Of a stretch of DNA of 64,000 nt, positions 41,954 to 51,013 are shown in pieces. The DNA is from RYN-230 sp963718305 (GTDB taxonomy: Bacteria; Actinomycetota; Actinomycetes; Streptosporangiales; Streptosporangiaceae). A program made the translations under genes and the position numbers. Every line of letters begins with the position of its first letter. Position 1 is the stretch's first letter. Where the stretch lies: positions 72,260 through 136,259 of the forward strand of contig CAVQZG010000004.1 in NCBI GenBank assembly GCA_963718305.1, written 5' to 3'. The notes beneath the pieces were generated by a model, which saw nothing but the letters and a program-made list of their open reading frames with translations, was not told the DNA's origin and did not search any database.

Positions 41954-42913
41954 ATGCTCGATGTCCGCAAGCTGCTCATGCTGCGCGCGGTGGCCGCCGA
42001 AGGCTCGATCGCGGCCGCCGGCCGGGCGCTGCGCTACACCCGGTCGGCCGTGTCCCAGCAGCTGTCCGCGCTGGAGACTGAGGCGGGCACCGCGCTGGTC
42101 AACCGGCGCGGCAACCGGATCACGCTGACCCCGGCCGGCCGGATCCTGCTGGAGCACACCGAGCGGATCCTGGTCGAGCTGCGCGCCGCGGAGGCGACGC
42201 TGAGCCGGGACGACCAGGCGGTCAGCGGGCTGCTCCGGGTCGGGGTGCCGTTCCGCGAAGGGCCGCAGATCATGAGCCACGCGCTGATGGAGGTGCGGCG
42301 GCAGTTCCCGAAGCTCGAGATCCGGCTCATCGCGGCCACCGACGAGACCAGCGCCGACGCGCTGCTGCGCGACCAGCTGGACATGGCGATCGTGTCCCGG
42401 TTCGGCTCCCCGCAGCCCCGCCCGCGGTCAGGGCTGCGCGAGTGGGACCTCGGCCACGACACCCTCCGGCTGTGCGTGCCGGCCGGGCACCGCCTGGCCG
42501 AGGCGGATCAGTGCACCATGCCCGACCTGCGCGGCGAAGCCTGGATCATCTGCCCGGCGACCACCCTCGGGCGCCTCGTCCTGGCCATGTGTGTCTCCGC
42601 TGGTTTCCAGCCTGAGCTGGCTGCCTCGGTGGACGACATCGGCACGGCGGTCGGCCTGGTCGGGATCGGCTGGGGGATCACCATCGCCCCGCAGCGGACC
42701 CCCGCCGGCACCGGGATGCCGGTGACCCGGATCCCCATCGCCGGGGTCAGCACCGCGCGGCACAGCATCCTGATGGTCCGCGACGGCGAGCACCTGCTCC
42801 CCTGGATCGCGGCGGCCATCACCGCGGTGCGCAGGGTGAGCGCCCGCCGGTGGCGGGCGCCCGCTCCGGACCAGGGCCCGGCCCGGGAAGCGGACAGCGG
42901 CCTGCCCGCCTGA
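41954..42913 (+). CDS. LysR-family regulator
   Basis: 319 residues. N-terminal helix-turn-helix (MLRAVAAEGSIAAAGRALRYTRSAVSQQLSALE) and a LysR substrate domain (LLRVGVPFREGPQIMSHAL, VGIGWGITIAP). Divergent from the long minus-strand operon with an intervening dyad, so it most likely activates that operon in response to its substrate. Confidence 0.9.
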   Translation: MLDVRKLLMLRAVAAEGSIAAAGRALRYTRSAVSQQLSALETEAGTALVNRRGNRITLTPAGRILLEHTERILVELRAAEATLSRDDQAVSGLLRVGVPFREGPQIMSHALMEVRRQFPKLEIRLIAATDETSADALLRDQLDMAIVSRFGSPQPRPRSGLREWDLGHDTLRLCVPAGHRLAEADQCTMPDLRGEAWIICPATTLGRLVLAMCVSAGFQPELAASVDDIGTAVGLVGIGWGITIAPQRTPAGTGMPVTRIPIAGVSTARHSILMVRDGEHLLPWIAAAITAVRRVSARRWRAPAPDQGPAREADSGLPA

Positions 42914-43043
42914 CCGTGCGCCGGGCACCCCGCCGCGTGCCGTTCAGCGCTCGCGGAGCGCCCTTGACACCCCTGAGCTTCGCGCTGAGGCTTACCGCCA
43001 CCATGCGGCGCACGGCCGCTGGCCACCAGCAGGAGGTTCTGAC

Positions 43044-43418
43044 ATGCGGGTATCCAAAGGCGAACTGCCCGTCTCGGCCCAGACCGGGGACTACACCGGC
43101 GCCTGGGCCGAACTCGGCGACATGCACTACGCGTTCGAGACGTGCGCGGCCGGATACGACATGGACGCGCTGGTCAAGATCTTCCCTGACCGGGCCTGCC
43201 CCGTGGAGCACTGGGGCTACATATTCAAGGGCCAGGTCCGGGTCGAGTACAGCAACGGCCAGGAGGAGATCCTCAGTGCGGGTGACGCGTTCTACATTCC
43301 CAGCGGTCACCGTCCCTACATGCTGGCCGAGACCGAGCTGCTCCAGCTCACCCGCAAGTCCGAGCACAACGAGCTGGTCCGGAAATTCGCCGCCGCCGGG
43401 CTGTTCCCCAGCGAGTGA
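43044..43418 (+). CDS. Small cupin protein
   Basis: 124 residues, one cupin barrel: PVEHWGYIFKGQVRVEYSNGQ and AGDAFYIPSGHRPYML give the two cupin motifs with His/Glu/His metal candidates. Start ATG follows AGGAGG. No enzyme activity can be assigned. It precedes the isochorismatase-like gene by 24 bases and probably shares its transcript. Confidence 0.8.
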   Translation: MRVSKGELPVSAQTGDYTGAWAELGDMHYAFETCAAGYDMDALVKIFPDRACPVEHWGYIFKGQVRVEYSNGQEEILSAGDAFYIPSGHRPYMLAETELLQLTRKSEHNELVRKFAAAGLFPSE

Positions 43419-43442
43419 TCACGCCGGAACAGGAGGGAACCG

Positions 43443-44075
43443 ATGGACATCGAGAGGCGTACTCCAGGCAACACCGCGATCGTCCTGATCGACTACGTGA
43501 CCGGCTTCGCTAACCTTTTCCGCTCCCAGCCGGTCCAGGAGAACGTCAGCGGGGCGGTGGCCCTGGCCAAGACCGCGGTGGGCTACGGCGTTCCGCTGGT
43601 CGTCTCGACCGGTCCGGAAAACGATCCGCGCGGGCCCCTGTACCCGGAGGTCGCCGCGGTCATCGGCGACCATCCCGTGATCCACCGGGCGGGCTCGTTT
43701 GACGCCTTCGACTTCCCGGGCTTCGAGGCGGCGGTCGCCGCAACCGGGATGAGGCACCTGGTGATCGCCGGCCTGATGACCGAAGGATGCATCCTGCACA
43801 CGAGCCTGGGAGCGCTCCGCCGCGACTACACCGTCTCACTGGTCATCGACGCGACGGCCGGGGAGACCACCGCTATCCACGATGCCGCCGTGACCCGGCT
43901 CATCCAGCTCGGCGTGGTCCCGGTCAGCTGGCTGTCCTTCGCATCTGAACTGCAGCGGACGTACGACAACCTGGACACCGTCGGTGTTTATCTGGACATC
44001 CAGATGCAGGCGCCCGGATTCGCCAAGAATCTGAACACCCTGGCGGCCAGGGCCGAGCCGGTGCACGATCGGTAA
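43443..44075 (+). CDS. Isochorismatase-superfamily hydrolase, YcaC-like
   Basis: 210 residues. Asp17 (IVLIDYVTGF) and Cys116 (GLMTEGCILHT) fit the catalytic triad; the usual lysine position is Arg82 (HRAGSFDAF), and EGC replaces the more usual D-x-C. This matches the YcaC-like branch, whose reaction is not settled, rather than true isochorismatases. AGGAGG precedes the ATG. Probably forms a pair with the cupin gene. Confidence 0.8.
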   Translation: MDIERRTPGNTAIVLIDYVTGFANLFRSQPVQENVSGAVALAKTAVGYGVPLVVSTGPENDPRGPLYPEVAAVIGDHPVIHRAGSFDAFDFPGFEAAVAATGMRHLVIAGLMTEGCILHTSLGALRRDYTVSLVIDATAGETTAIHDAAVTRLIQLGVVPVSWLSFASELQRTYDNLDTVGVYLDIQMQAPGFAKNLNTLAARAEPVHDR

Positions 44076-44087
44076 CGCAGAACGAAC

Positions 44088-44115
44088 GCCGAGCCGCCCA
44101 GAACGGCGGATCGGC
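44088..44115. terminator. Hairpin terminator between convergent genes
   Basis: GCCGAGCCGCC (44088-44098) pairs with GGCGGATCGGC (44105-44115) at ten of eleven positions around a six-base loop, between the ends of the isochorismatase-like gene and the SHOCT gene. Confidence 0.55.
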
Positions 44116-44133
44116 GCCCGCTCTCCATTAGTG

Positions 44134-44547
44134 TCAGGCGGCCAGGACCTTTGCCTTCTCCCGCTCGAACTCCTCGGGCGAAATGACGCCGCGGTCGCGA
44201 AGATCCGCCAGCTTCGCCAGCTGGTCCGCAGTGCTCGCCGGTGCGCTGGCTGCGGCTTGCTGGATGTAGCGGCGCGCCTCCTCGTCCTGCCGCTGGGCTT
44301 GCTGCACCGCCCGATCGTGCATCGAGCCACCCCGGACGATCAGGTAAACCAGCACGCCGATAAGCGGGATGATCAGCACGAACAGGAACCATAGGGCCTT
44401 CGCCCAGCCGGACAGGTCATGGCTGCGGAAGATGTCGATGAACACCCAGATCAGGATCCAGATCCAGATCACCCACAGGAAGAACTCGAACATCGTCCAG
44501 AAAAGGTTCAACAGTGGATACGACGATGATGAAGCGGCCAGAGACAT
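44134..44547 (-). CDS. PLDc_N / SHOCT membrane protein
   Basis: 137 residues. Two helices (FWTMFEFFLWVIWIWILIWV and ALWFLFVLIIPLIGVLVYLIV) with the charged SGWAKALW loop of the PLDc_N domain, then a linker and a C-terminal SHOCT motif (LAKLADLRDRGVISPEEFEREKAKVL). Such proteins are common, small and of unknown role. Perfect AAGGAGGA ribosome site before ATG 44547. Confidence 0.85.
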   Translation of the reverse strand: MSLAASSSSYPLLNLFWTMFEFFLWVIWIWILIWVFIDIFRSHDLSGWAKALWFLFVLIIPLIGVLVYLIVRGGSMHDRAVQQAQRQDEEARRYIQQAAASAPASTADQLAKLADLRDRGVISPEEFEREKAKVLAA

Positions 44548-44770
44548 TCTTCCTCCTTCGCGCCAGGAGGCTGCCGGCAGCGGCCGGCCAAGGGATCCCT
44601 AAGCCCGGCGCGGATTTAAGCATTGGACTAACACAGATCACCGGCATCACCCGCCACGGGTGAGGCAGAGGATCCATCAGCCCCAGCAGCTAAGAGAGCC
44701 CCGTGCATGGTGGGCTCCAGGCGGCCGCGCCGTAGGCGGTCACCCACGTCGTGCAGAACCAGCCACGCCG

Positions 44771-45538
44771 TCAGTCCGGGCGGCTGAATGGCACGGTTAC
44801 CGTGATGGTGTCGGGGAACCAGTGGGCTCCGCCCGCGTGCTGCGGCGCCCCGCATACGGTCTGCAGGTACCTCATCGGCGGGCCGAACCCAGCGAGCGTG
44901 TCACCGGCCGGGAATCCGTAGCTGTCCCGGATGACGTACGAGAGGGTCCCGGTGTACCGCCCGTTCTCGCGGCGGCCGCTGCCGGTAACGGTCAGGCCCT
45001 GAGTGCCGCGAAATCCCCAGTACAGGTCGCTGGCCCTGGACTCGAAGGCCACCGCAGGCAGCTGCGCGGCAGAGAGCCGGACGCGGGTCCTGCCCGCCTT
45101 GAGCTGGCTGAGGATGGCCTCCTGGACTTCGTTATTCACCGCCCGGAAAGCGCGGCTGGCCAGTGCCTGCTTTGAGATCAGCGACCCGGCCCGGTACTCG
45201 ACCTCTGTGCCCTTCCCCTGCAGGAAATGCCGCAAGAGACCAGCCGAGGCGGGGAACCCGGCCAGCGCGAACCCGTCGGCCACCCTGACGCCCACAGCCT
45301 GATCGGCCGCGAAGGTAGCGCCGTCGCATCCTGCCCCCGGCGTCTGCGCGTGCGTGTCCTGGCTTCCGTTGGGGAGCACCGGGCGGACCCCCACCACGGT
45401 GAAGGCAAACACGCCAGTGGCGGAGGGACGTGCGGTAGCCGAGGGAGGCCCGGCAGCCGGCGATCCCGCCGAGCATCCCGGCAGCCCTGCGACGATGCAC
45501 AGGGATGCGGCGCAGATGACCGGCCCCTTGGCCAGCAT
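44771..45538 (-). CDS. Putative lipoprotein of unknown function
   Basis: 255 residues from ATG 45538 (GTG 45556 would give a better charged n-region). The signal AASLCIVAGLPGC ends in a clean lipobox, then a Pro/Ser/Thr linker and a 190-residue exported domain that I do not recognise. Two further cysteines (GAGCDGATF and TVCGAPQ) may pair. The ISL3 element ends about 100 bases upstream on the same strand, so its promoter may have been displaced or replaced by the insertion. Confidence 0.7.
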   Translation of the reverse strand: MLAKGPVICAASLCIVAGLPGCSAGSPAAGPPSATARPSATGVFAFTVVGVRPVLPNGSQDTHAQTPGAGCDGATFAADQAVGVRVADGFALAGFPASAGLLRHFLQGKGTEVEYRAGSLISKQALASRAFRAVNNEVQEAILSQLKAGRTRVRLSAAQLPAVAFESRASDLYWGFRGTQGLTVTGSGRRENGRYTGTLSYVIRDSYGFPAGDTLAGFGPPMRYLQTVCGAPQHAGGAHWFPDTITVTVPFSRPD

Positions 45539-45655
45539 CCGGTGGGGGCGTCGCACAACCCGAGCATCCCATGCCCGTCCGCATGCTGATCGGGGCACGC
45601 CGCGGGCGGTCAGCCTTGCGGTACCGGGCCGCAGCTGCAGCGGCAGCACATTGGG

Positions 45656-45679
45656 GGCTCATCCGAATCGAGGGTGTAG
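45656..45679 (+). repeat. Left terminal inverted repeat of the ISL3 element
   Basis: 24 bases starting GGCTCATCC and ending GAGGGTGTAG; contains the transposase stop. Confidence 0.85.
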
Positions 45680-46981
45680 TTGGGGTCTGAAGCCGCCGGT
45701 CTCGAGCAGCGACCTTGCGATGTAGTTGGTGAGGTTGCGGAACCCGAGCGCGGAGCCGCGCAGGTGCTCGAGTCGTCCGTTGATCGCCTCGGTGGGTCCG
45801 TTCGATGTGCCGGGCCGGTCGAAGTAGGCCAGCACGTCGGCGGCGCGCTTCTTTAACGTCCGCCCCAGGGTGATCACCTCGCTCAGTGCCTTCGGGACGT
45901 CGTGGCTGACCGAGTCGATCAGCTTGACCATCAGCTCGCGGCCACGACGCCGGTCCTCTTCGCGGTAGGCACCGATCATTCGCTGGTAGATGCCCCAGGT
46001 CGCCTCGACCTCGACATGTTCGTCGCCTGCGAACAGGGCGGCCAGTCGGTCCTTCTGCTTGTCGGTGAGGAGGTCGGCGCCGGTGTGCAGCGTGCGGCGT
46101 GTGGAGTAGAGCGGGTCGTTCTTGCGGCCGCGGTGTCCGTGGATGGCCTGCTGGACGCGCCGGCGGCACTTGTCGAGGGCATCGCCGGCCAGGCGGACGA
46201 CGTGGAAGGGATCCATCACCGCGACTGCGTCGGGAAGCTCTTCGGTGGTGGCGGTCTTGAAGCCGGTGAACCCGTCCATCGCGACGACCTCCACGGCCTG
46301 ACGCCACGACTCTGGGCGCTCGCTGAGCCAGGTCTTGAAGGCCTGCTTGGAGCGGCCCTCGACCATGTCGAGCAGCCGCGCGGGGCCGGTGCCGTCACGG
46401 ATGCCGGTCAGGTCGATGATCACGGTGACGTACTTGTCGCCGCGTCGGGTGTGGCGCCAGACGTGCTCATCCACGCCGATCGCGCGCACGCCGTCGAAGC
46501 GGTCCTTGTCGTCGATCAGCACCCGCTTGCCCTCGGCCAGGACCGCGTCGTTGGCGGTGTCCCACGCGACCCCGAGTCCCTCGGCGACACGGGCGACGGT
46601 CAGATGCTGGACCACGATGGCTTCCAGCGCCCACCGCAGCCCGCGGCGCGACAGCTTCGCCCGCGGCTCGGCCGCCTTGGACGTGTCCTGGCGCCACACA
46701 TACCGACAGCCGGTGCACCGGTAGCGACGGATCGTGACGACGAGCGTCGTCGGTCGCCAGCCGAGCGGCTCGTGCGCCAGCCGTCGCGTCACCGTGTCAC
46801 GCGGGGTGCCCTCACAGCCGCAGCGCCGGCACCATGGGTCCGGCTCGACGACCCGACACGCCAGCACAGCGCGATCGGGCTCCAGCCGCTGCCCGACCGC
46901 TTCAAGGCCCAACTCGTCGAGTCGGCAGAACGTGGTCAGGTCAGGGCAGGCGAAGCCTGCATCAGCGGTAGCGTCAGGCAC
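45659..46981 (-). CDS. ISL3-family transposase
   Basis: 440 residues, full length. N-terminal zinc-binding pairs (WCRRCGC at 50-56 and RCTGC at 88-92), a helix-turn-helix (LTVARVAEGLGVAWDTANDAV), and a DDE core with D171 (GVDEHVW), D236 (VAMDGFTGF) and the Glu of NGPTEAINGR. No frameshift or stop, so it may be active. GTG start. Confidence 0.92.
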   Translation of the reverse strand: MPDATADAGFACPDLTTFCRLDELGLEAVGQRLEPDRAVLACRVVEPDPWCRRCGCEGTPRDTVTRRLAHEPLGWRPTTLVVTIRRYRCTGCRYVWRQDTSKAAEPRAKLSRRGLRWALEAIVVQHLTVARVAEGLGVAWDTANDAVLAEGKRVLIDDKDRFDGVRAIGVDEHVWRHTRRGDKYVTVIIDLTGIRDGTGPARLLDMVEGRSKQAFKTWLSERPESWRQAVEVVAMDGFTGFKTATTEELPDAVAVMDPFHVVRLAGDALDKCRRRVQQAIHGHRGRKNDPLYSTRRTLHTGADLLTDKQKDRLAALFAGDEHVEVEATWGIYQRMIGAYREEDRRRGRELMVKLIDSVSHDVPKALSEVITLGRTLKKRAADVLAYFDRPGTSNGPTEAINGRLEHLRGSALGFRNLTNYIARSLLETGGFRPQLHPRFG

Positions 46982-47079
46982 GTCGAGGTCTTCCAGATGA
47001 GGCGTGTAGGAACCTTCATCCTCGGGAGACCTCGACCCCTATCCGGTCACCGACGCGCCGACAGGCCGACGGACGAGCG

Positions 47080-47103
47080 CTATACCCTCATCTGGGATGA
47101 GCC
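47080..47103 (-). repeat. Right terminal inverted repeat of the ISL3 element
   Basis: Read on the minus strand it starts GGCTCATCC and ends GAGGGTATAG, mirroring the left end. Confidence 0.85.
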
Positions 47104-47264
47104 GGTTTTGCCGGGAACATTGCGGATGTAGGCCGTACTTTACGGGGTGTGCCTCCGCATGTTCGCGGAAGATGCAGATGCAACGGTCGCTATCGCGGCT
47201 AGTGGCGGGCGTGCGCGTCAATCCGGCTCTTCACGATCGCACGCTCGCACCGTGCAGGAGCCGG

Positions 47265-48242
47265 TTACCTGAGCAGGGGCGCGAGATAACCGCCCTCGGC
47301 GTCGAGTAGGTCCGTGAGCAGGCGCCACGGGCGCCAGTCCTCGACACGTTCCTCAGCTCTGTCAAGGGCGAGCCAGATGTCAAGGTCGCGGAGCTGGTCG
47401 AGAGCCGCGGCGCCGTGGATAAGCGCGCGACCATGAATCGGATCCATGTGACGAGCGGCGATCTCAACCGCGGCGGCGCCTGCCTCCGAATCAACGCGCT
47501 GGCCTTCCTCGGATACGCAGGCCTCGCATATCAGTCGGCATAGGTCGATCTCAACCGGACCGAGCACGGCGAACTCAAAGTCCAGCAGGGCGACGACCTC
47601 ACCGTCCCATAGGGCGTTCATCAGGGCAAGGTCGCCGTGGTTGACAGGCTGCTCGACCAGGGGCGCAGCCCGGAAGTAGCCCTCGATGACTACGTTGAGC
47701 CGCGACTGCTGGGCGCTGGACAGTCCCAGCGCGACTGCGGCGCGTCTAGCCGCCGCCGTGGCATCGCCGAGCGATGCCGGCACGAAACCCCCGTGCGAGG
47801 CGACATGCGTCCTGAGAGACGGGCTCGCGTCGTGCACGATCTGGGCCCGAGCCCACAGTTGATGGACCGCCCGTCGTTGCTCCGCAGGTGTCAGAGTCGG
47901 CCATGCCTCGTGCAGGTTCTGGCCGCGAACCTCTGCGGTCACGATCCAGCCGTGGCCCTCGGTAGTGCCCTCCCCAAGGATCTCCGGGTGCCCGACCTCT
48001 CGCGGCAGAGCACGCACGAGCGCGACCTCGCGAGCCATGTTGACTGGTGTATGCGCGATCCGCACGGCGATGCCGTCACCGACCCACGTCGCGTTCGAGT
48101 ACCCGTTTGCTCGCCGCATCCGCGTGAGTTCGCCGCCGTAGTGGGCCGCCACCTCGGCGGCCAAGCCCCGGACGACGGCTGCGTGCAACGGGTCGCGATG
48201 CTGGTCGAGCGGATGGATATCCGCACTGGGCTCCTGCATCAT
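47265..48242 (-). CDS. APH-family phosphotransferase
   Basis: 325 residues from ATG 48242. Kinase-like fold of aminoglycoside phosphotransferase type: ANGYSNATWVGDGIAVRIA (nucleotide region), PVNHGDLALMNALW with the catalytic Asp, and VVALLDFEFAVLGPVEIDLC with the metal Asp. Family members phosphorylate aminoglycosides, choline, homoserine and other small molecules; antibiotic resistance should not be assumed. Stands alone beside the IS element. Confidence 0.85.
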   Translation of the reverse strand: MMQEPSADIHPLDQHRDPLHAAVVRGLAAEVAAHYGGELTRMRRANGYSNATWVGDGIAVRIAHTPVNMAREVALVRALPREVGHPEILGEGTTEGHGWIVTAEVRGQNLHEAWPTLTPAEQRRAVHQLWARAQIVHDASPSLRTHVASHGGFVPASLGDATAAARRAAVALGLSSAQQSRLNVVIEGYFRAAPLVEQPVNHGDLALMNALWDGEVVALLDFEFAVLGPVEIDLCRLICEACVSEEGQRVDSEAGAAAVEIAARHMDPIHGRALIHGAAALDQLRDLDIWLALDRAEERVEDWRPWRLLTDLLDAEGGYLAPLLR

Positions 48243-48386
48243 GCAAGCAATTTTCCCACAGTCGTGTAGGTGCTGATCCAGGGGAAAGCTTCGGCCCGCT
48301 TTACACCTTCGACTGGGAAGAGCCACATTGGGTCCTTCAGCCTCCCCGCGTACTCTGGCTGGAGATGGACGGAAAAGGTTCGGCGG

Positions 48387-49022
48387 ATGACCGTTCCAGA
48401 CGGTGACGGATATGGCGCCGGTGACGATGTCCTGGAACAGGGCGGCCGGCGAAGGCGGGTCCCCCGGTGGCTGCCGCCGTCGGCCGCTCTCGTCCCCGTG
48501 GTAGTGGCGCTGGTGGCCGGCCTGGCCGCCGGCTACGCCGTCGGCGCCCGGCACGCCGCGGGACATCCCACGCCGCGGCCCTCGCCATCCCGCGCCGCAG
48601 CGCCAGCCGAGCCGTTCTCGGCAGGCGGCTTCCCGCTGAGCCAGTCCGGCCCGCAGTGCTCCGTGCAGATCGGCCGTGAGCTGCAAGTGGGCCTGCAGAT
48701 CACCAACCTGTCGGGGACAGCGGTCAGGCTCAGCCGGGTCAAGGTCCTGCTTCCGCTGGGCGGGCTCAAGGTGACCTCGCAAGCCTGGGGGCCCTGCGGG
48801 CAACTGCCGGCCACCGGTGAAGCGTCAGGCAGCACTCGCCCCCCCACCCTCGGACGGGGGGCCAGTTCCTGGTTCTCGGTCACCTTCCAGGTGCTGGTCA
48901 GGTGCCCGCGCCCACTGCCGGTCCAGTTCACGGTCGGCTACGAGCAGCAGGGCCGGCCGGCGGCGATCCGGCTGCCAGGCTTCCCTGACCTGGGCCAGGT
49001 TCCCTACTCCGGATGCCGGTAA
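48387..49022 (+). CDS. Single-pass exported protein, unknown
   Basis: 211 residues from ATG 48387 (AAAAGG upstream). A basic GRRRRVPRW segment precedes one helix (about 31-52, AALVPVVVALVAGLAAGYAV), then a Pro-rich linker and an exported domain with four cysteines (QCSVQ, GPCGQ, VRCPR, SGCR). I do not recognise the domain; it has a beta-rich look. Topology N-in. Confidence 0.65.
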   Translation: MTVPDGDGYGAGDDVLEQGGRRRRVPRWLPPSAALVPVVVALVAGLAAGYAVGARHAAGHPTPRPSPSRAAAPAEPFSAGGFPLSQSGPQCSVQIGRELQVGLQITNLSGTAVRLSRVKVLLPLGGLKVTSQAWGPCGQLPATGEASGSTRPPTLGRGASSWFSVTFQVLVRCPRPLPVQFTVGYEQQGRPAAIRLPGFPDLGQVPYSGCR

Positions 49023-49140
49023 GCCAGGCGCACACCATTAGCGGTTACCTCTGGGGAACCGCGGCAGGGAGGCTGCCGGGACGGCGGGTTTCCAGGGCAG
49101 GACTCCGGGTAGCACCGGGCGCAGGTGAGAGGAGACTGCC

Positions 49141-49398
49141 GTGCCCAGGGCGCAGATCAAGGACGAGAAGACCTATCAGGAGCTCCGCAAGCATGGGGAG
49201 AGCAAGGAAAAGTCCGCGCGGATCGCCAACGCGTCAGCCGCGACGTCGCGCAAGAAGGTCGCCGCTAAGGGCGGCAAGAGCCCGTCTTACACCGACATGA
49301 GCAAGCAGGACCTGCTCAGGCGGGCCCGCGAAATCGGCATTAAGGGCCGGTCCTCGATGAGCAAGAACCAGCTGATCGACGCACTGCGTAATCACTAG
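49141..49398 (+). CDS. Small Rho_N-domain protein
   Basis: 85 residues, GTG start after AGAGGAG. Lysine-rich first half (IKDEKTYQELRKHGESKEKSARIAN) and a C-terminal Rho termination factor N-terminal-like motif (MSKQDLLRRAREIGIKGRSSMSKNQLIDALR). Actinobacteria carry many such small basic proteins; nucleic-acid binding is likely but not shown. Confidence 0.8.
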   Translation: MPRAQIKDEKTYQELRKHGESKEKSARIANASAATSRKKVAAKGGKSPSYTDMSKQDLLRRAREIGIKGRSSMSKNQLIDALRNH

Positions 49399-49423
49399 CT
49401 GACGACGGGGGTAATCGCGGCCG

Positions 49424-50819
49424 GTGGAAGACTTCGATGTGGTGGTGCTCGGGGCTGGCTCGGCCGGTGAGTGGGTGGCGGGGGCAGCCGCCGACGCGGG
49501 CAGGTCCGTGGCCCTGGTGGAGGCACTGAGGGTGGGCGGCGAGTGCCCCTACCTGGCCTGCATCCCGAGCAAGGCGACGCTGCGTTCAGCGCAGGCCCGC
49601 GACGAAGCCCGCCATCTGGCTGAACTCGGCGGTGCGTCCGTCCCGCTGAAGCTGGACGGGGACGAGGCTGCCTATCGCGCCGCGGCAGCGCCGCCGCGAC
49701 AAGCTCTCGTCTGACCGCGATGACACCCAGGCCGCCCGCGGCATCGAGCGGCGCGGGGTGACGCTGGTCCGCGGGTCCGGCCGGATCAGCGGCCCGGGCC
49801 GGGTCGAGGCTGATGGCCGCCAGCTCGGCTACCGTGACCTGGTCGTGGCCACGGGCTCGCGCCCGGCCATCCCGCCCATCCAGGGGCTCGCTGCCGTCGC
49901 GGCCTGGACCAGTGATGACGCCCTGTCCAGCCCGCAACTGCCCGGCTCACTGATCATCCTGGGCGGCGGCGCGGTCGGCTGCGAGCTGGCCCAGGTCTAT
50001 GCCAGATTCGGTGCCGACGTGATCCTGGTCGAGGCGGGCACGCAGCTCATCGGCGGTGAGGACGCTGTCGTCGCCCGGGAGCTGGCTGATGTCCTGCGCC
50101 GTGACGGCGTGAACGTCCGGCTCGGTGCCGGGGTGAAGGCCGTCGAACCGGCGCCGGACGGGCACACCCGGGTCCTGCTGGATGAGGGCCCGGCGATCGA
50201 GGCGCAGCAGCTGATCCTGGCCGTGGGCCGGACCCCGGCGACCACCGGGCTGGGCCTGGACACGCTGGGCATCAGCCCCGCTGATGATGGCGCGCTGACC
50301 GTGGACGCGCAGTGCCGCGTGGCAGGGACGACTCATGTGTAGGCGGCTGGCGAAGTGATCGGCATCGAGCAGTACACGCATGGCGCCAACTAGCAGGCAC
50401 GGATACTGACGGACAACCTGTTGGGCGCACCCCGGGCTGCTGATTACCGGGCTGTTCCCCGGGTCGTTTACACCCATCCCCCGATGGCCAGCGTGGGTAT
50501 GACTGCCCAGCCAGGCGGCTGATGCGGGGATCGATGTGAACACCGCGACAGCCGATACGGGCAGCAGGCTTGCAGCAATACCGACGGGACACCGGCGGCA
50601 CTGCAGAACCTGGTGGCCGACCGGGCACGCGTAGTGCTCATCGGAACGTCCGGCTGGGGCCAGGGGCAGACGAGTATCTCAGAGGCCAGCGTGGCCATCC
50701 GCGCCGAGGTGCCCGGGGCTGGCCGATGTCGTGACCCTTCCCGACCTTCGCGCTGGGCTACGAGGTCGCTCCGCCAGCTTGCGCGAGGTCCTGACGGCAG
50801 AGGCGATCGAGTGGTAATG
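49424..50819 (+). pseudogene. Decayed flavoprotein disulfide reductase
   Basis: Remains of a mercuric-reductase/lipoamide-dehydrogenase-like protein. GAGSAGEW and the redox pair in ECPYLAC (C-x4-C) are intact at the front; the frame breaks near 49705-49757; the NAD domain (LIILGGGAVGCELAQVYARFG) follows; then TAG at 50340 and TAG at 50393 fall where V-Y-AAGE and AN-Y-QAR tyrosines are expected. Later fragments (RVVYTHPPMASVGMTA, ISEASVAIRAEVP) lie in several frames up to about 50800. Multiple lesions mean true decay rather than a single error. Confidence 0.8.
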
Positions 50820-51013
50820 GCGAGCTGCAGAACACTCCCTTTCAGGACAAAAGTCGAGCGGGATGTATCAGCGGCGGATTGCGGTGCCCATATCCGATAG
50901 CAGCCAATGCGGCCAGCGGAACGCGGATGCATCGCACAAGCGACCATGACGTACCTGCCGCTCGCATCGCCCGGTTGCTACCGATGAGAACTGGGAAGAG
51001 GGGAGCCATCATC

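Larger units (their letters stand above)
45656..47103 (-). mobile_element. ISL3-family insertion sequence
   Basis: 1448 bases bounded by imperfect 24-base inverted repeats that begin GGCTCATCC at both outer edges and match at 19 of 24 positions. It holds one transposase gene on the minus strand whose stop codon lies inside the left repeat. ISL3 elements usually make 8-base target duplications; the flanks here (ACATTGGG and GGTTTTGC) do not match, so the copy may be old or have recombined. Confidence 0.88.

Noticed and set aside
47265..48242. Aminoglycoside resistance determinant carried by the IS element
   Set aside because: The kinase lies outside the inverted repeats and its substrate is unknown, so neither mobility nor resistance is supported.
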